Source: Corynebacterium occultum
GTDB taxonomy: Bacteria > Actinomycetota > Actinomycetes > Mycobacteriales > Mycobacteriaceae
DNA: 64,000 nt
Assembly (NCBI RefSeq): GCF_009734425.1
Contig: NZ_CP046455.1
Coordinates: 868,001 to 932,000 of the forward strand
Direction: 5' to 3'
In this document: positions 8,396-17,041 of the stretch, one piece after another
Numbering within the stretch: position 1 is the stretch's first letter
Layout of the letters: each line of letters starts with the position of its first letter
Position numbers and translations under genes: made by a program
The notes under the pieces: model-generated
Database searches by the model: none
What the model was told of the DNA's origin: nothing
Seen by the model: only the letters and a program-made list of their open reading frames with translations

Positions 8396-8981
8396 GCCAG
8401 ACCCCGGAAGCCCCCCGGCGGTGGGATCCCACCAGGTGGGTGTCCACCATCCCGATTGCCTCCATCAGCGCGAAGCAGGTGGTGGGACCCACGAAGGAAA
8501 AGCCCTCGTTCTTGAGGGCTTTCGCCATTTCCCGGGACTCCTCAGACATGCTGGGCACCTCTGCCATGCTCTCCGGTGCCGGGGTTCGCGGTGGCGTGAA
8601 GGAGTAGATCAACTTCACCAGCCCCATCTTCCGTCGCAGGCGCAGTACCGCAGCGGCATTGTTGATGGTGGCCTCGATCTTGCGGCGGTTACGCACGATG
8701 CCGGCATCAGCCATCAGACGGGCCACATCTGTCTCGGTGAAGGCCGCCACCTGATCCGGGTCAAAATCGGCGAAGGCCTGCCGGAAGGCGGGGCGTTTGC
8801 GCAGGATGGTCAGCCAGGATAAACCGGATTGGAAGGCCTCCAGGCTGAGACGCTCGAAGAGTCCCCGCTCATCCCGGACAGGCATGCCCCATTCTTTGTC
8901 ATAGTATTCCTGCAGGAGGGGATCCCGGGTCGCCCAGGGAGTCCGGGACAACCCATCGGCCCCGATGATCAGCCCACCCAT
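8388..8981 (-). CDS. tag: DNA-3-methyladenine glycosylase I
   Basis: Tag removes 3-methyladenine from alkylated DNA. The 197-residue protein shows the Tag hallmarks: RTPWATRDPLLQEYYDKEWG near the N-terminus, LEAFQSGLSWLTIL, and the C-terminal FVGPTTCFALMEAIGMVDTH. The family's C-terminal zinc-binding Cys and His residues appear present (TTCFALM, DTHLVGSHRR). It starts one base after the ogt stop and forms an alkylation-repair operon with it. Confidence 0.94.
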   Translation of the reverse strand: MGGLIIGADGLSRTPWATRDPLLQEYYDKEWGMPVRDERGLFERLSLEAFQSGLSWLTILRKRPAFRQAFADFDPDQVAAFTETDVARLMADAGIVRNRRKIEATINNAAAVLRLRRKMGLVKLIYSFTPPRTPAPESMAEVPSMSEESREMAKALKNEGFSFVGPTTCFALMEAIGMVDTHLVGSHRRGASGVWPS

Positions 8982-9464
8982 TTAAGCCGCCTCCAGGGCC
9001 AGCAGAGCCTGTTTGGCGGCCACACCACCCCGGTAGCCGCCAAGGCCCCCATCGCTGCGTAGGACGCGGTGGCAGGGTAGGACGATCGGCAGGGGATTGG
9101 TGGCGCAGGCCGAGCCCACCGCCCGGACCGCTCCGGGGTTATCCAGTTCCCGGGCCAGCTGAAGGTAAGTGCGGGTCTGGCCATAAGGGATGCTGGCCAG
9201 GTGTTCCTGGGCCCGGTGTCGGAAACCCGCGTCCCCGGGATGTTCCAGGGGCAGCGAGAAGGAACGCCGCGAACCGGCGAAATATTCGCCGAGCTGGGTG
9301 GCCGCGACGTCGAGAAGCGGGTCGGTTGTGACCCCCGTGCCGATGTCCAGGTGGGTGGTGTCCTCCCCGGGGAAAGCGATATAACGCAGTCCCTGTTCCC
9401 CGGCGATCAGGAGCAGGGTACCGATGGGGGAGTCGAGATAGCGGTGTCGGAGGGTGGTTTTCAT
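8982..9464 (-). CDS. ogt: methylated-DNA-protein-cysteine S-methyltransferase
   Basis: This suicide enzyme transfers alkyl groups from O6-alkylguanine to its own cysteine. The active-site motif LPIVLPCHRVLRSDGGLGGY is at about residues 125-144 of 160, and the RAVGSACATNPLPI helix-turn segment precedes it. GGGAGA lies six bases before the ATG. It is the first gene of the ogt-tag operon. No Ada-type regulatory domain is present. Confidence 0.94.
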   Translation of the reverse strand: MKTTLRHRYLDSPIGTLLLIAGEQGLRYIAFPGEDTTHLDIGTGVTTDPLLDVAATQLGEYFAGSRRSFSLPLEHPGDAGFRHRAQEHLASIPYGQTRTYLQLARELDNPGAVRAVGSACATNPLPIVLPCHRVLRSDGGLGGYRGGVAAKQALLALEAA

Positions 9465-9519
9465 GGGTTTCTCCCTGGGCGGATTCTGGGTTGTCTCGGC
9501 CGGACACCGGCCTAGAAGG

Positions 9520-9525
9520 TAGTCT
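9520..9525 (+). promoter_or_regulatory. -10 hexamer TAGTCT for leaderless DoxX-family gene
   Basis: Seven bases separate the hexamer from the ATG at 9533. Confidence 0.45.
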
Positions 9526-9532
9526 ATTCCTC

Positions 9533-9955
9533 ATGGATAAGCCGGTGGTGAGAGATGCAGCGCTGCTCATTTTCCGTGGTGTACTGGGCCTGGTGTTCGT
9601 GGCACACGGGTGGGACAAACTCTTCCGGACCGGGATCACCGAGACGACCGGCCAGTTCAGTGCCTGGCAGGTCCCCCAACCGAAGCTCTCTGCCTATGTC
9701 GCCGGAATCGCGGAATTGCTCGGTGGGGCACTTCTGACGGTCGGCCTGCTCACCACCATCGTCGCTGGTGCGCTGGCGTTGCTGATGGTGGCCGCCGCCT
9801 ATTTCGTTCACCTGGACCAGGGTTTCTTCAGCGATAGTGGTCTGGTTTCCGGAGGGGGTCTGGAATACCCCATCGTGCTGATCGCCGGCCTGTTGATGAT
9901 CGTGGTCTTCGGTTCCGGGCGGGCAAGTGTGGATGGGGTGCTGGCCCGTGCTTGA
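9533..9955 (+). CDS. DoxX-family membrane protein
   Basis: The 140-residue protein has four hydrophobic segments and the DoxX features ALLIFRGVLGLVFVAHGWDK and ELLGGALLTVGLLT. Members of this family take part in membrane redox and thiol homeostasis (the mycobacterial DoxX/SseA/SodA complex), but no specific role can be assigned. The ATG at 9533 fits the upstream -10. The next gene overlaps its stop codon, so the two are translationally coupled. Confidence 0.88.
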   Translation: MDKPVVRDAALLIFRGVLGLVFVAHGWDKLFRTGITETTGQFSAWQVPQPKLSAYVAGIAELLGGALLTVGLLTTIVAGALALLMVAAAYFVHLDQGFFSDSGLVSGGGLEYPIVLIAGLLMIVVFGSGRASVDGVLARA

Positions 9956-10604
9956 GTGCGAACATGTCCAGTCCGCCCTCTCCGCCCGGCTGGATGGGGA
10001 GGCCACCGGCTACCCCGATGATGTCATTGACGCCCACCTGGCCGGCTGTGCGGAATGTCAGGCTTTCTACCGGCAGGCCATCGCCCTCAAGGAACAGCTC
10101 AGCGCCGACGCCGTCCCCGCCGGGGTGCCGGACCTTTCTGAGGTGATTCTGGCCGGGGTGGAGCCGGAGTGGCGCCGCCGGGCCCATTCCCGCGCCCTGG
10201 GTCTGGCGCTGAGCCGGATCGCGCTGGTGGTGCTCGGCATCATCTACGTGATCTGGTCGGTCAGTCTGCTGGCCAACACCCCTGGTGAGCTCATTGATGA
10301 TGGTTACTCCAACCTGATGGCCGAGGCTGCGGCCATGCGCCTGGCCCTGGGCTTCGCCCTGTTCTTCGCTGCCTGGCAGCCCCGCCTGGTGGTGGGAATG
10401 CTGCCCCTGGTGGGTGCCCTGTGGACCTTCAGCGCCGGTTTCGCAGCCCGGGATGTGCTGCTGGGGCTGGCATCCCCGGAACAACTGGGTTTCCTCGGTC
10501 TGCTGCTGATCACCGGGGTGGTGTTGGGATGGTCCTGGTTCAACAACTATGGACGCAGTGCCTTCCGCGCCACCTGGGATTCCCTGAACGCAAAACCCGC
10601 CTGA
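9948..10604 (+). CDS. anti-sigma-type zinc-finger membrane protein
   Basis: The 218-residue protein opens with an anti-sigma zinc-finger pattern (Cys4-His6 and the H-x3-C-x2-C motif HLAGCAEC near residues 35-42), followed by four to five membrane helices. Zinc-binding anti-sigma domains normally sequester an ECF sigma factor, yet no sigma gene is adjacent. The start is GTG at 9948, overlapping the DoxX stop. It could sense redox or envelope state with DoxX, or be a diverged protein that no longer binds sigma. Confidence 0.72.
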   Translation: MLECEHVQSALSARLDGEATGYPDDVIDAHLAGCAECQAFYRQAIALKEQLSADAVPAGVPDLSEVILAGVEPEWRRRAHSRALGLALSRIALVVLGIIYVIWSVSLLANTPGELIDDGYSNLMAEAAAMRLALGFALFFAAWQPRLVVGMLPLVGALWTFSAGFAARDVLLGLASPEQLGFLGLLLITGVVLGWSWFNNYGRSAFRATWDSLNAKPA

Positions 10605-10613
10605 GCGTGGGGC

Positions 10614-12176
10614 TCAGATCCAGCTTGGCAGCCACATGATGTCGAAGTAGTGGGCATCGGAGATCTGGATCCCGTAGAAGATCGGCAGCCAGTAGAAGAA
10701 CATCGCCACCACCAATGCCAGATATGCGCACACCGCCACCGAACCCCAGGTCATGTGTGCCAGCTGCTGACTCTTCAGCTTCTTCCCCTCACCCCAGAGC
10801 TGCCCACAGGCCAGGGCGATCAGGACGATGGTGAAGGGCACCAGGGCCGCGGCGTAGAAGAAGTACATCTGGCGGTCATATCCGGCCAGCCAGGGCAGGA
10901 ACCCAGCGGCGAAGGCCACCAGGGGCAGCAGGAAAGCACGCTGTCGGCGGATCACCAGGGACCACAGTCCCCAGAGCAGAGCCGGGATGGTCAGCCACCA
11001 GATCGCCGGAGTGCCGAAGAGGAAGATCATCTCCCGGCAGGTTCCTGCCGCGCATTCCATGTCGGTGTCAGAGGAGTAGAGGATGGGTCGACCCGCCACC
11101 AGCCAGGACCAGGGTTTGGAGTCCCAGGGATGGCTGTGTCCCCCGGAAGTGGTCAGGGAACCGTGGAACTCCAGAACCGAGAGGTGGTAGTGCAACCAAC
11201 CGGCAGCAGCCTCCGGCAGGGCCTGCAGCCAGGAATCCTCCGGGATGGTGCCATCAGTCTTGGCATGACGGTAGACACTGGTCTCGGAGGCGAACCAGGC
11301 CCGCCAACTCCACAGGTAGAGCAGGGCGGGCAGCAGCACCAGGGATCCCAGGGCGGGAATGGTGTCCCGGAAGAGAGCGCCGAGCACCGGGTGGGGAACC
11401 CCGTAGCGGCGTCGGAGCGCCAGGTCGGTGAAGACGCTGAGCAGACCGAAGAAAGCGATGTAATACAGTCCCGACCATTTCACCCCGAGCGCCAGACCGA
11501 GGAAGATTCCGGTGGTGAAACGCCACCAGCGAAAACCCAGCCGCGGCCCATAGCGGCTCTCGCCCATCATCCCCTGCAGCCAGGCATCGTGAAAGCGCTG
11601 CCGCACCTGCTGGTGGTCGCGGATCAGGGCCCAGGCGGCCGCGACGATGAAGAACACCTGGAAGATGTCGAGCATGCCGAAACGGGAGGTGATCAGCAGC
11701 ACCCCGTCGAAGACCGCCAGCAGTCCGGCGATGCTGGCCACCTGCCAGGAGTTACTCAGCCGACGGGTCAGTGCCATGATCATCAGCACGGTGGCGACAC
11801 CGAAGAGTGCGGTCATCAGGCGCCATCCCCAGGGGGAGTACCCGAAGATCATCTCACCCAGGGCGATCAGCTGCTTCGCCAACGGGGGGTGCACCACCAG
11901 GCCGTAGCCCGGGTTGGATTCGATGCCGCCGATCAGCGGGTTGACCCAGGATTCCACCATGTCCCAGGCCTGGGGCACGTAGTGCTTCTCATCGAAGACC
12001 GGGGTGCCCCCGGATTCCGCTCTGCCGAGCCAGAAGAAACGGGTGATCACAGCCAGCAGGCCAATCAGCGCAGTGCTGATGGTGTCTGCCCGGGACCACT
12101 GGTGGGTGCGGGGGTTCGGCGGGGAAACCTGGGCTGCCCGCCCAGCCGGGATCGGGGAGGCTAGGGAGGTACTCAC
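10614..12176 (-). CDS. pmt: dolichyl/polyprenyl-phosphate-mannose protein O-mannosyltransferase
   Basis: This polytopic GT-C enzyme moves mannose from polyprenyl-phosphate-mannose to Ser/Thr of secreted proteins during Sec export. The 520-residue protein has the PMT N-terminal catalytic loop with FDEKHYVPQAWDM (acidic pair after TM1), VHPPLAKQLIALGEMIFG, and about 11 membrane segments. The start is GTG at 12176 with TAGACT ending seven bases upstream, indicating a leaderless mRNA. It is divergent from rsmI. PMT is known to act on Rpf2 in C. glutamicum, and rpf2 lies at 20.8 kb here. Confidence 0.94.
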   Translation of the reverse strand: MSTSLASPIPAGRAAQVSPPNPRTHQWSRADTISTALIGLLAVITRFFWLGRAESGGTPVFDEKHYVPQAWDMVESWVNPLIGGIESNPGYGLVVHPPLAKQLIALGEMIFGYSPWGWRLMTALFGVATVLMIMALTRRLSNSWQVASIAGLLAVFDGVLLITSRFGMLDIFQVFFIVAAAWALIRDHQQVRQRFHDAWLQGMMGESRYGPRLGFRWWRFTTGIFLGLALGVKWSGLYYIAFFGLLSVFTDLALRRRYGVPHPVLGALFRDTIPALGSLVLLPALLYLWSWRAWFASETSVYRHAKTDGTIPEDSWLQALPEAAAGWLHYHLSVLEFHGSLTTSGGHSHPWDSKPWSWLVAGRPILYSSDTDMECAAGTCREMIFLFGTPAIWWLTIPALLWGLWSLVIRRQRAFLLPLVAFAAGFLPWLAGYDRQMYFFYAAALVPFTIVLIALACGQLWGEGKKLKSQQLAHMTWGSVAVCAYLALVVAMFFYWLPIFYGIQISDAHYFDIMWLPSWI

Positions 12177-12183
12177 CTGAGAG

Positions 12184-12189
12184 AGTCTA
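12184..12189 (-). promoter_or_regulatory. -10 hexamer TAGACT for leaderless pmt
   Basis: Seven bases separate the hexamer from the GTG at 12176. Confidence 0.5.
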
Positions 12190-12224
12190 GAGGTCCGGGC
12201 CTGAAGGTGTGGGAAGCTGGAGGC

Positions 12225-13133
12225 ATGAACAACACCGAACACACCCCCGAAGCAGTGGCACCCGACCTGGAAACGGATATCGGGTTGGAGACCCAGGGGC
12301 AGACGCTGCCCCGGGGAGTGATCATCGCGGCCACCCCCCTGGGCAATGTCCACGATGCTTCCCCGCGGTTAAGGCAGGCCCTGGCGCAGGCTGATGTGGT
12401 GGCCGCGGAGGACACCCGCCGCACCCGCGCTCTGGCGGCGGCCCTGGACGTGCAGATCCGGGGTCGGGTGATCTCCAATTTCGACCACAATGAGGAGGGC
12501 CGGGTCGCGCAGCTGCTGGAGGCCGCCCAGCACGGTTCGGTGGTGGTGGTCTCGGATGCCGGGATGCCGGTGGTTTCGGATCCGGGTCTCTCCCTGGTCA
12601 ATGCGGCCCATGAGGCAGGCGTCCCGGTGACCTGTTTCCCCGGGCCTTCCGCCGTGCCCACCGCCCTGGCTCTTTCCGGGTTGAACGTGGGAAAATTCGC
12701 TTTCGACGGTTTTGCCCCACGCAAGTCCGGCCAGCGCCGGGAATGGTTGAAGTCGCTGAAGAATGAGGCCCGGGCGGTCTGCTTCTTCGAATCTCCGCAT
12801 CGCATCGCAGACACGCTTGCCGACGCCGTGGAGGTCCTCGGCGAGACCCGGCGTGCCGCCGTCTGCCGCGAATTGAGCAAGACCTATGAGGAGGTGCGCC
12901 GTGGCTCCCTCGCCGAGCTGGCGGAGTGGGCCCGGCAGGGGGTGCGCGGGGAGATCACCGTGGTGCTCGAAGGCGCCGGGGAGGAGGACGTCGATGTTCA
13001 CGCCCTGGTTCCGGCGGTGGAGGAGCGGGTGGCGGAAGGTGAGCGCCTGAAGGCGGTGTGCAAGGACATCGCGGCAACCCGGGGGGTGTCCGCCAGGGAG
13101 CTCTATGACGCGGTTCTCAGCGCCCGTGGCTAA
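12225..13133 (+). CDS. rsmI: 16S rRNA (cytidine-1402-2'-O)-methyltransferase
   Basis: RsmI methylates C1402 in the ribosomal decoding centre with SAM. The 302-residue protein follows the family pattern: ATPLGNVHDASPR, AEDTRRTRAL, VVSDAGMPVVSDPG and CFPGPSAVPTALALSGL. An N-terminal extension of about 25 residues is present. CTGGAGG precedes the ATG. It is divergent from pmt, with overlapping promoter regions between 12177 and 12224. Confidence 0.95.
   Translation: MNNTEHTPEAVAPDLETDIGLETQGQTLPRGVIIAATPLGNVHDASPRLRQALAQADVVAAEDTRRTRALAAALDVQIRGRVISNFDHNEEGRVAQLLEAAQHGSVVVVSDAGMPVVSDPGLSLVNAAHEAGVPVTCFPGPSAVPTALALSGLNVGKFAFDGFAPRKSGQRREWLKSLKNEARAVCFFESPHRIADTLADAVEVLGETRRAAVCRELSKTYEEVRRGSLAELAEWARQGVRGEITVVLEGAGEEDVDVHALVPAVEERVAEGERLKAVCKDIAATRGVSARELYDAVLSARG
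12815..12827 (-). repeat. variant 13-mer GGCGTCGGCAAGC (inside rsmI)
   Basis: Second exact copy of the two-base variant, coding Leu-Ala-Asp-Ala. Confidence 0.5.
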
Positions 13134-13290
13134 TTGTTATGTTTTTGTTGTAGGTTTCGGGAACTTCCCCGGGTGCGCTGCAGACATGTAAATCAAGGAA
13201 TGATAACTTCCTCCCTTTTCCCGGGTTTTCCGCTCAAAGAACCGGAATTTTCAGTTGATATATCTACCGCCCTGATTGATTCTGTACGTT
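13134..13290. other. AT-richer intergenic region upstream of betP
   Basis: These 157 bases are visibly richer in A and T than the surroundings and must carry the betP promoter. betP transcription is osmoregulated through MtrAB in C. glutamicum. I see no convincing terminator for rsmI and no site that I can assign to a regulator. A 60-codon open frame crossing the region has no ribosome binding site and an atypical Cys/Arg-rich composition. Confidence 0.5.
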
Positions 13291-15096
13291 ATGACAAATA
13301 CTGGGCACAATGCTGATTTCCCAGCCAAAGCATCCCCATCTGAGGGAAGTACGGTTGATGAAGAACTGCAGGCGGCAAGTGCCACCGAGCAGCTCGCCGG
13401 AATGATCTCCGATGCCGCCGCCATTGAAGAGGAATTGGAGCGGGGCGAAGCCGAGATCGAGTTGGCGGCGGAACGCAAGGACCAGTCGATCAACTGGACG
13501 GTGGTCATCCCCGCGGCCATCATCATCCTCGCCACCGTGGTCTGGGGTCTGGTCGGTGGGGATTCCTTCACGAACGCCGCCTCCAACAGTCTGGCCTGGG
13601 TGGTGGATAACCTCGGTTGGGCCTTCATCCTCTTCGGCACCATTTTCGTGGCCTTCGTCCTGGTGATCGCGTTCAGCCGCTTCGGCACGATCCGGCTGGG
13701 CAAGGTCGATGAGGTGCCGGAATTCCGGACCATCTCCTGGGTGGCCATGATGTTCGCCGCCGGCATGGGCATCGGCCTGATGTTTTATGGCGCTTCCGAG
13801 CCCCTGACCTTCTACCGGGACGGTCTCCCGGGTGGGGAACCGAACACGGTCGGCCCCGCGATGGCTTCAGCGATGTTCCACTGGACCCTGCATCCCTGGG
13901 CCCTGTACGCCATCGTCGGACTGGCCATCGCCTACTCCACCTTCCGGATGGGCCGTAAACAGCTGATCAGTTCCGCCTTCACCCCACTGGTGGGGGAGAA
14001 GCACGCCAACGGTCTCTTCGGCAAGGTCATTGACATCCTGGCGATCTTCGCCACCGTCTTCGGCACCGCCTGCTCCCTGGGGCTCGGTGCCCTGCAGATC
14101 CGGGCGGGCCTGGAAGCCGCCGGTTTCGTGGAGAACCCGGGCGCCAACCTGATCATCGGGATCGTCGCAGTCCTGACCCTGGCCTTCATGGTCTCCGCCA
14201 TCTCCGGAGTGGGCAAAGGTATCCAGTACCTCTCCAACTTCAACATCATCCTGGCGGCGATCCTGGCGATCTTCGTCTTCCTGATGGGTCCGACGGTAGC
14301 CACCCTCAACCTGATCCCCGGTTCCATCGGCGCCTACCTCTCCGACTTCTTCGCCATGGCAGGCCGCACCGCGGAATCCGCTGACGGCACCGCCGGTGAG
14401 TGGTTGAGCAGCTGGACCATCTTCTACTGGGCCTGGTGGATCTCCTGGAGTCCCTTCGTCGGCATGTTCCTGGCCCGGATCTCCCGGGGCCGCTCCATCA
14501 AGGAGTTCATGCTCGGGGTGCTGCTGATCCCCTCCGGTGTCTCCGTGGTGTGGTTCTCCATCTTCGGGGGCACCGCCATCACCTTCGAACGGGAGGGAAA
14601 CTCCATCTGGGGTGACGGCTCCGCCGAATCCCAGCTCTTCAACCTGCTGCAACAACTGCCGGGTGGCACCGTCGTGGGTGTGGTCGCCGTGCTCCTGCTG
14701 GGCACCTTCTTCATCACCTCCGCCGACTCCGCCTCCACCGTGATGGGCACCATCTCCCAGAACGGTAAATCCGACGCCAACCCGTGGATCTCCGCCACCT
14801 GGGGTCTGCTGACCGCCCTGATCGGAATGACCCTGCTGATCTCCGGGGGTGATGAGGCACTGAGCAACCTGCAGAACGTCACCATCGTCGCCGCAGTTCC
14901 CTTCCTCTTCGTGATCATCGGACTGATGTTCTCCATCGTGAAGGATCTGAGCAACGATGTGATCTACCGGGATTACCGCGAACAGCAGAAATTTGCCACC
15001 AAACTCGCCCGGGAACGCCGCATCCACGCCGATCATCAGCGTCGTGAAGCACTCCGTGAGCGCCGCAAACAGCGCCAGAAGACAAACCGCAACTGA
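13291..15096 (+). CDS. betP: glycine betaine transporter BetP (BCCT family, Na+-coupled)
   Basis: BetP imports glycine betaine with sodium when activated by hyperosmotic stress. The 601-residue protein has 12 membrane segments, the glycine-rich [16 protein letters not shown] near residue 158, and the Trp-box [19 protein letters not shown] near 375. Two charged extensions identify it within the BCCT family: an acidic N-terminus ([16 protein letters not shown]) and a strongly basic C-terminus ([14 protein letters not shown]), the latter being the known K+ and osmosensor of BetP. I take the ATG at 13291; a TTG five codons upstream is in frame. Confidence 0.93.
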   Translation: MTNTGHNADFPAKASPSEGSTVDEELQAASATEQLAGMISDAAAIEEELERGEAEIELAAERKDQSINWTVVIPAAIIILATVVWGLVGGDSFTNAASNSLAWVVDNLGWAFILFGTIFVAFVLVIAFSRFGTIRLGKVDEVPEFRTISWVAMMFAAGMGIGLMFYGASEPLTFYRDGLPGGEPNTVGPAMASAMFHWTLHPWALYAIVGLAIAYSTFRMGRKQLISSAFTPLVGEKHANGLFGKVIDILAIFATVFGTACSLGLGALQIRAGLEAAGFVENPGANLIIGIVAVLTLAFMVSAISGVGKGIQYLSNFNIILAAILAIFVFLMGPTVATLNLIPGSIGAYLSDFFAMAGRTAESADGTAGEWLSSWTIFYWAWWISWSPFVGMFLARISRGRSIKEFMLGVLLIPSGVSVVWFSIFGGTAITFEREGNSIWGDGSAESQLFNLLQQLPGGTVVGVVAVLLLGTFFITSADSASTVMGTISQNGKSDANPWISATWGLLTALIGMTLLISGGDEALSNLQNVTIVAAVPFLFVIIGLMFSIVKDLSNDVIYRDYREQQKFATKLARERRIHADHQRREALRERRKQRQKTNRN

Positions 15097-15137
15097 TTAT
15101 CCCGGCCCGCCCTTTCGAGGAACGCGCCCCGATAAAT

Positions 15138-15143
15138 TAGAGT
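15138..15143 (+). promoter_or_regulatory. -10 hexamer TAGAGT for leaderless metG
   Basis: Seven bases separate it from the ATG at 15151. Confidence 0.5.
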
Positions 15144-15150
15144 GGAGCAC

Positions 15151-16983
15151 ATGTCTAAGTCTGTGCTCGTTTCAGTTGCCTGGCCTTATGCCAACGGTCC
15201 CCGCCACATCGGTCATGTGGCGGGGTTCGGTGTTCCCTCCGATGTCTTCGCCCGTTATCAGCGAATGTCGGGCGCCGATGTCCTGATGATCTCCGGCACC
15301 GATGAACACGGCACCCCCCTCCTGGTCCAGGCGGATAAGGAAGGTGTGACGGTCAAGGAGCTGGCGGACCGCTACAACCGCCAGATCGTGGAGGACCTGG
15401 CAGGCCTGGGCCTGTCCTATGACCTCTTCACCCGCACCACCACCCGCAACCACTACGCCGTGGTGCAGGAACTCTTCCGTGGTCTTCACGACAACGGCTA
15501 CATGATCAAGGAGACCACCATGGGTGCGGTCTCCCCGACGACCGGCCGGACCCTGCCGGACCGCTACATCGAGGGCACCTGCCCGATCTGCCAGGCCGAT
15601 GGTGCCCGCGGTGACCAGTGCGATAACTGCGGCAACCAGCTCGACCCGGCAGACCTGATCAACCCGGTCTCCAAGATCAACGGTGAAACCCCGGAGTTCC
15701 GCGAAACCGAGCACTTCCTGCTCGACCTGCCCTCCCTGGCGGAGGCCCTCGGCCAGTGGCTGCGCGGCCGGGAATCCTGGCGCCCCAATGTCCTGAAGTT
15801 CTCCCTCAATCTGCTCGATGACCTGCGCCCCCGCGCCATGTCCCGTGACATCGACTGGGGCATCCCGATCCCGGTGGAGGGCTGGCAGGACAATAACGCC
15901 AAGAAGCTCTACGTCTGGTTCGACGCCGTCGTCGGCTACCTCTCCGCCTCCATCGAGTGGGCCTGGCGCAGCGGTGAGCCGGAGGCCTGGCGGAAGTTCT
16001 GGAATGATCCGGAAACCTCCTCCTACTACTTCATGGGCAAGGACAACATCACCTTCCACTCCCAGATCTGGCCCGCCGAACTTCTCGGCTACGCCGGCCA
16101 GGGTGCCAAGGGTGGGGAAACCGGTGAGCTCGGGGTACTCAACCTGCCCACCGAGGTCGTCTCCTCCGAGTTCCTGACCATGTCCGGTTCAAAGTTCTCC
16201 TCCTCCAAGGGAGTGGTCATCTACGTCAAGGACTTCCTCAAGGAGTTCGGCCCAGACCCCCTGCGCTACTTCATCGCCGTGGCCGGCCCGGAGAACAATG
16301 ACACCGACTTCACCTGGGATGAGTTCGTCCGTCGGGTGAACAATGAGCTGGCCAACGGCTGGGGCAACCTGGTCAACCGCACCGTCTCCATGGCGCACAA
16401 GAACTTCGGGGAGATCCCCGCCCCAGGGGCCCTGAACGACTCGGACCGCAAGATCCTGGATCTGGCCGCAGCCGCCTTCGACACCGTCGGCGCCAACCTG
16501 GAGGAATCCAAGTTCAAGGCCGCCATCGGCGAGGTCATGCACATCGTCGGTGAGGCCAACGCCTACATCGCCGAGCAGGAGCCCTGGAAGCTGGCCAAGG
16601 ATGAGACCCAGCGCGAACGCCTGGCAACCGTCCTATGGACCGCCCTGCAGGTGGTTTCGGACTGCAATGTCATGCTGACCCCCTTCATCCCGCATACCTC
16701 CCAGAAGGTCCACGAGACCCTCGGACGTGAAGGCATCTGGGCCGCCACCCCCAAGGTCGTCGAGGTCACCGACAACATGCCGGTCGAACCGGTCGGCGTG
16801 GGTGTGCCCGAGCCTGGCCAGACGTACCCGGTGATCATGGGTGACTACAAGGCCCAGCAGGCCGTCTGGAAGCGCATCGACATCGTGGCCGGCACCACCC
16901 TGGCCAAGCCGGCACCGCTGATCGCCAAGCTCGAGCCGGAGCTGGGCGAGACCGGTCCCGAATGGGCCCCGGTCCAGAAATAA
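15151..16983 (+). CDS. metG: methionyl-tRNA synthetase
   Basis: Class I synthetase that charges tRNA-Met. The 610-residue protein has HIGH at 19-22, a knuckle with Cys144, Cys147, Cys157 and Cys160 for zinc, and the KMSKS equivalent KFSSS at 348-352. The C-terminal tRNA-binding EMAP domain is absent, as in the shorter bacterial form. The ATG at 15151 fits the -10 at 15138; a GTG three codons upstream is less likely. Known as metS or metG in corynebacteria. Confidence 0.97.
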   Translation: MSKSVLVSVAWPYANGPRHIGHVAGFGVPSDVFARYQRMSGADVLMISGTDEHGTPLLVQADKEGVTVKELADRYNRQIVEDLAGLGLSYDLFTRTTTRNHYAVVQELFRGLHDNGYMIKETTMGAVSPTTGRTLPDRYIEGTCPICQADGARGDQCDNCGNQLDPADLINPVSKINGETPEFRETEHFLLDLPSLAEALGQWLRGRESWRPNVLKFSLNLLDDLRPRAMSRDIDWGIPIPVEGWQDNNAKKLYVWFDAVVGYLSASIEWAWRSGEPEAWRKFWNDPETSSYYFMGKDNITFHSQIWPAELLGYAGQGAKGGETGELGVLNLPTEVVSSEFLTMSGSKFSSSKGVVIYVKDFLKEFGPDPLRYFIAVAGPENNDTDFTWDEFVRRVNNELANGWGNLVNRTVSMAHKNFGEIPAPGALNDSDRKILDLAAAAFDTVGANLEESKFKAAIGEVMHIVGEANAYIAEQEPWKLAKDETQRERLATVLWTALQVVSDCNVMLTPFIPHTSQKVHETLGREGIWAATPKVVEVTDNMPVEPVGVGVPEPGQTYPVIMGDYKAQQAVWKRIDIVAGTTLAKPAPLIAKLEPELGETGPEWAPVQK

Positions 16984-16992
16984 GACCAGCCT

Positions 16993-17024
16993 ATGCCCCG
17001 GACATCAGTCGATGTCCGGGGCAT
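16993..17024. terminator. perfect 14-bp hairpin after metG
   Basis: ATGCCCCGGACATC pairs with its exact complement across a four-base loop. The following sequence lacks a clear T-run, so termination may be weak or assisted. Confidence 0.6.
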
Positions 17025-17041
17025 GGTGTTAGCTGGGGGTC

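Noticed and set aside
10650-12164. A 504-codon open frame antisense to pmt, and a similar 389-codon one antisense to betP
   Set aside because: Both have unnatural composition (Gln/Gly/Asp-rich) and oppose well-recognised membrane proteins.
13134-13316. 60-codon frame between rsmI and betP
   Set aside because: No ribosome binding site, Cys/Arg-rich, and it overlaps the betP start.
16993-17024. Strong intrinsic terminator after metG
   Set aside because: The stem is perfect but there is no T-run, so it is listed only with moderate confidence as a terminator-type hairpin.
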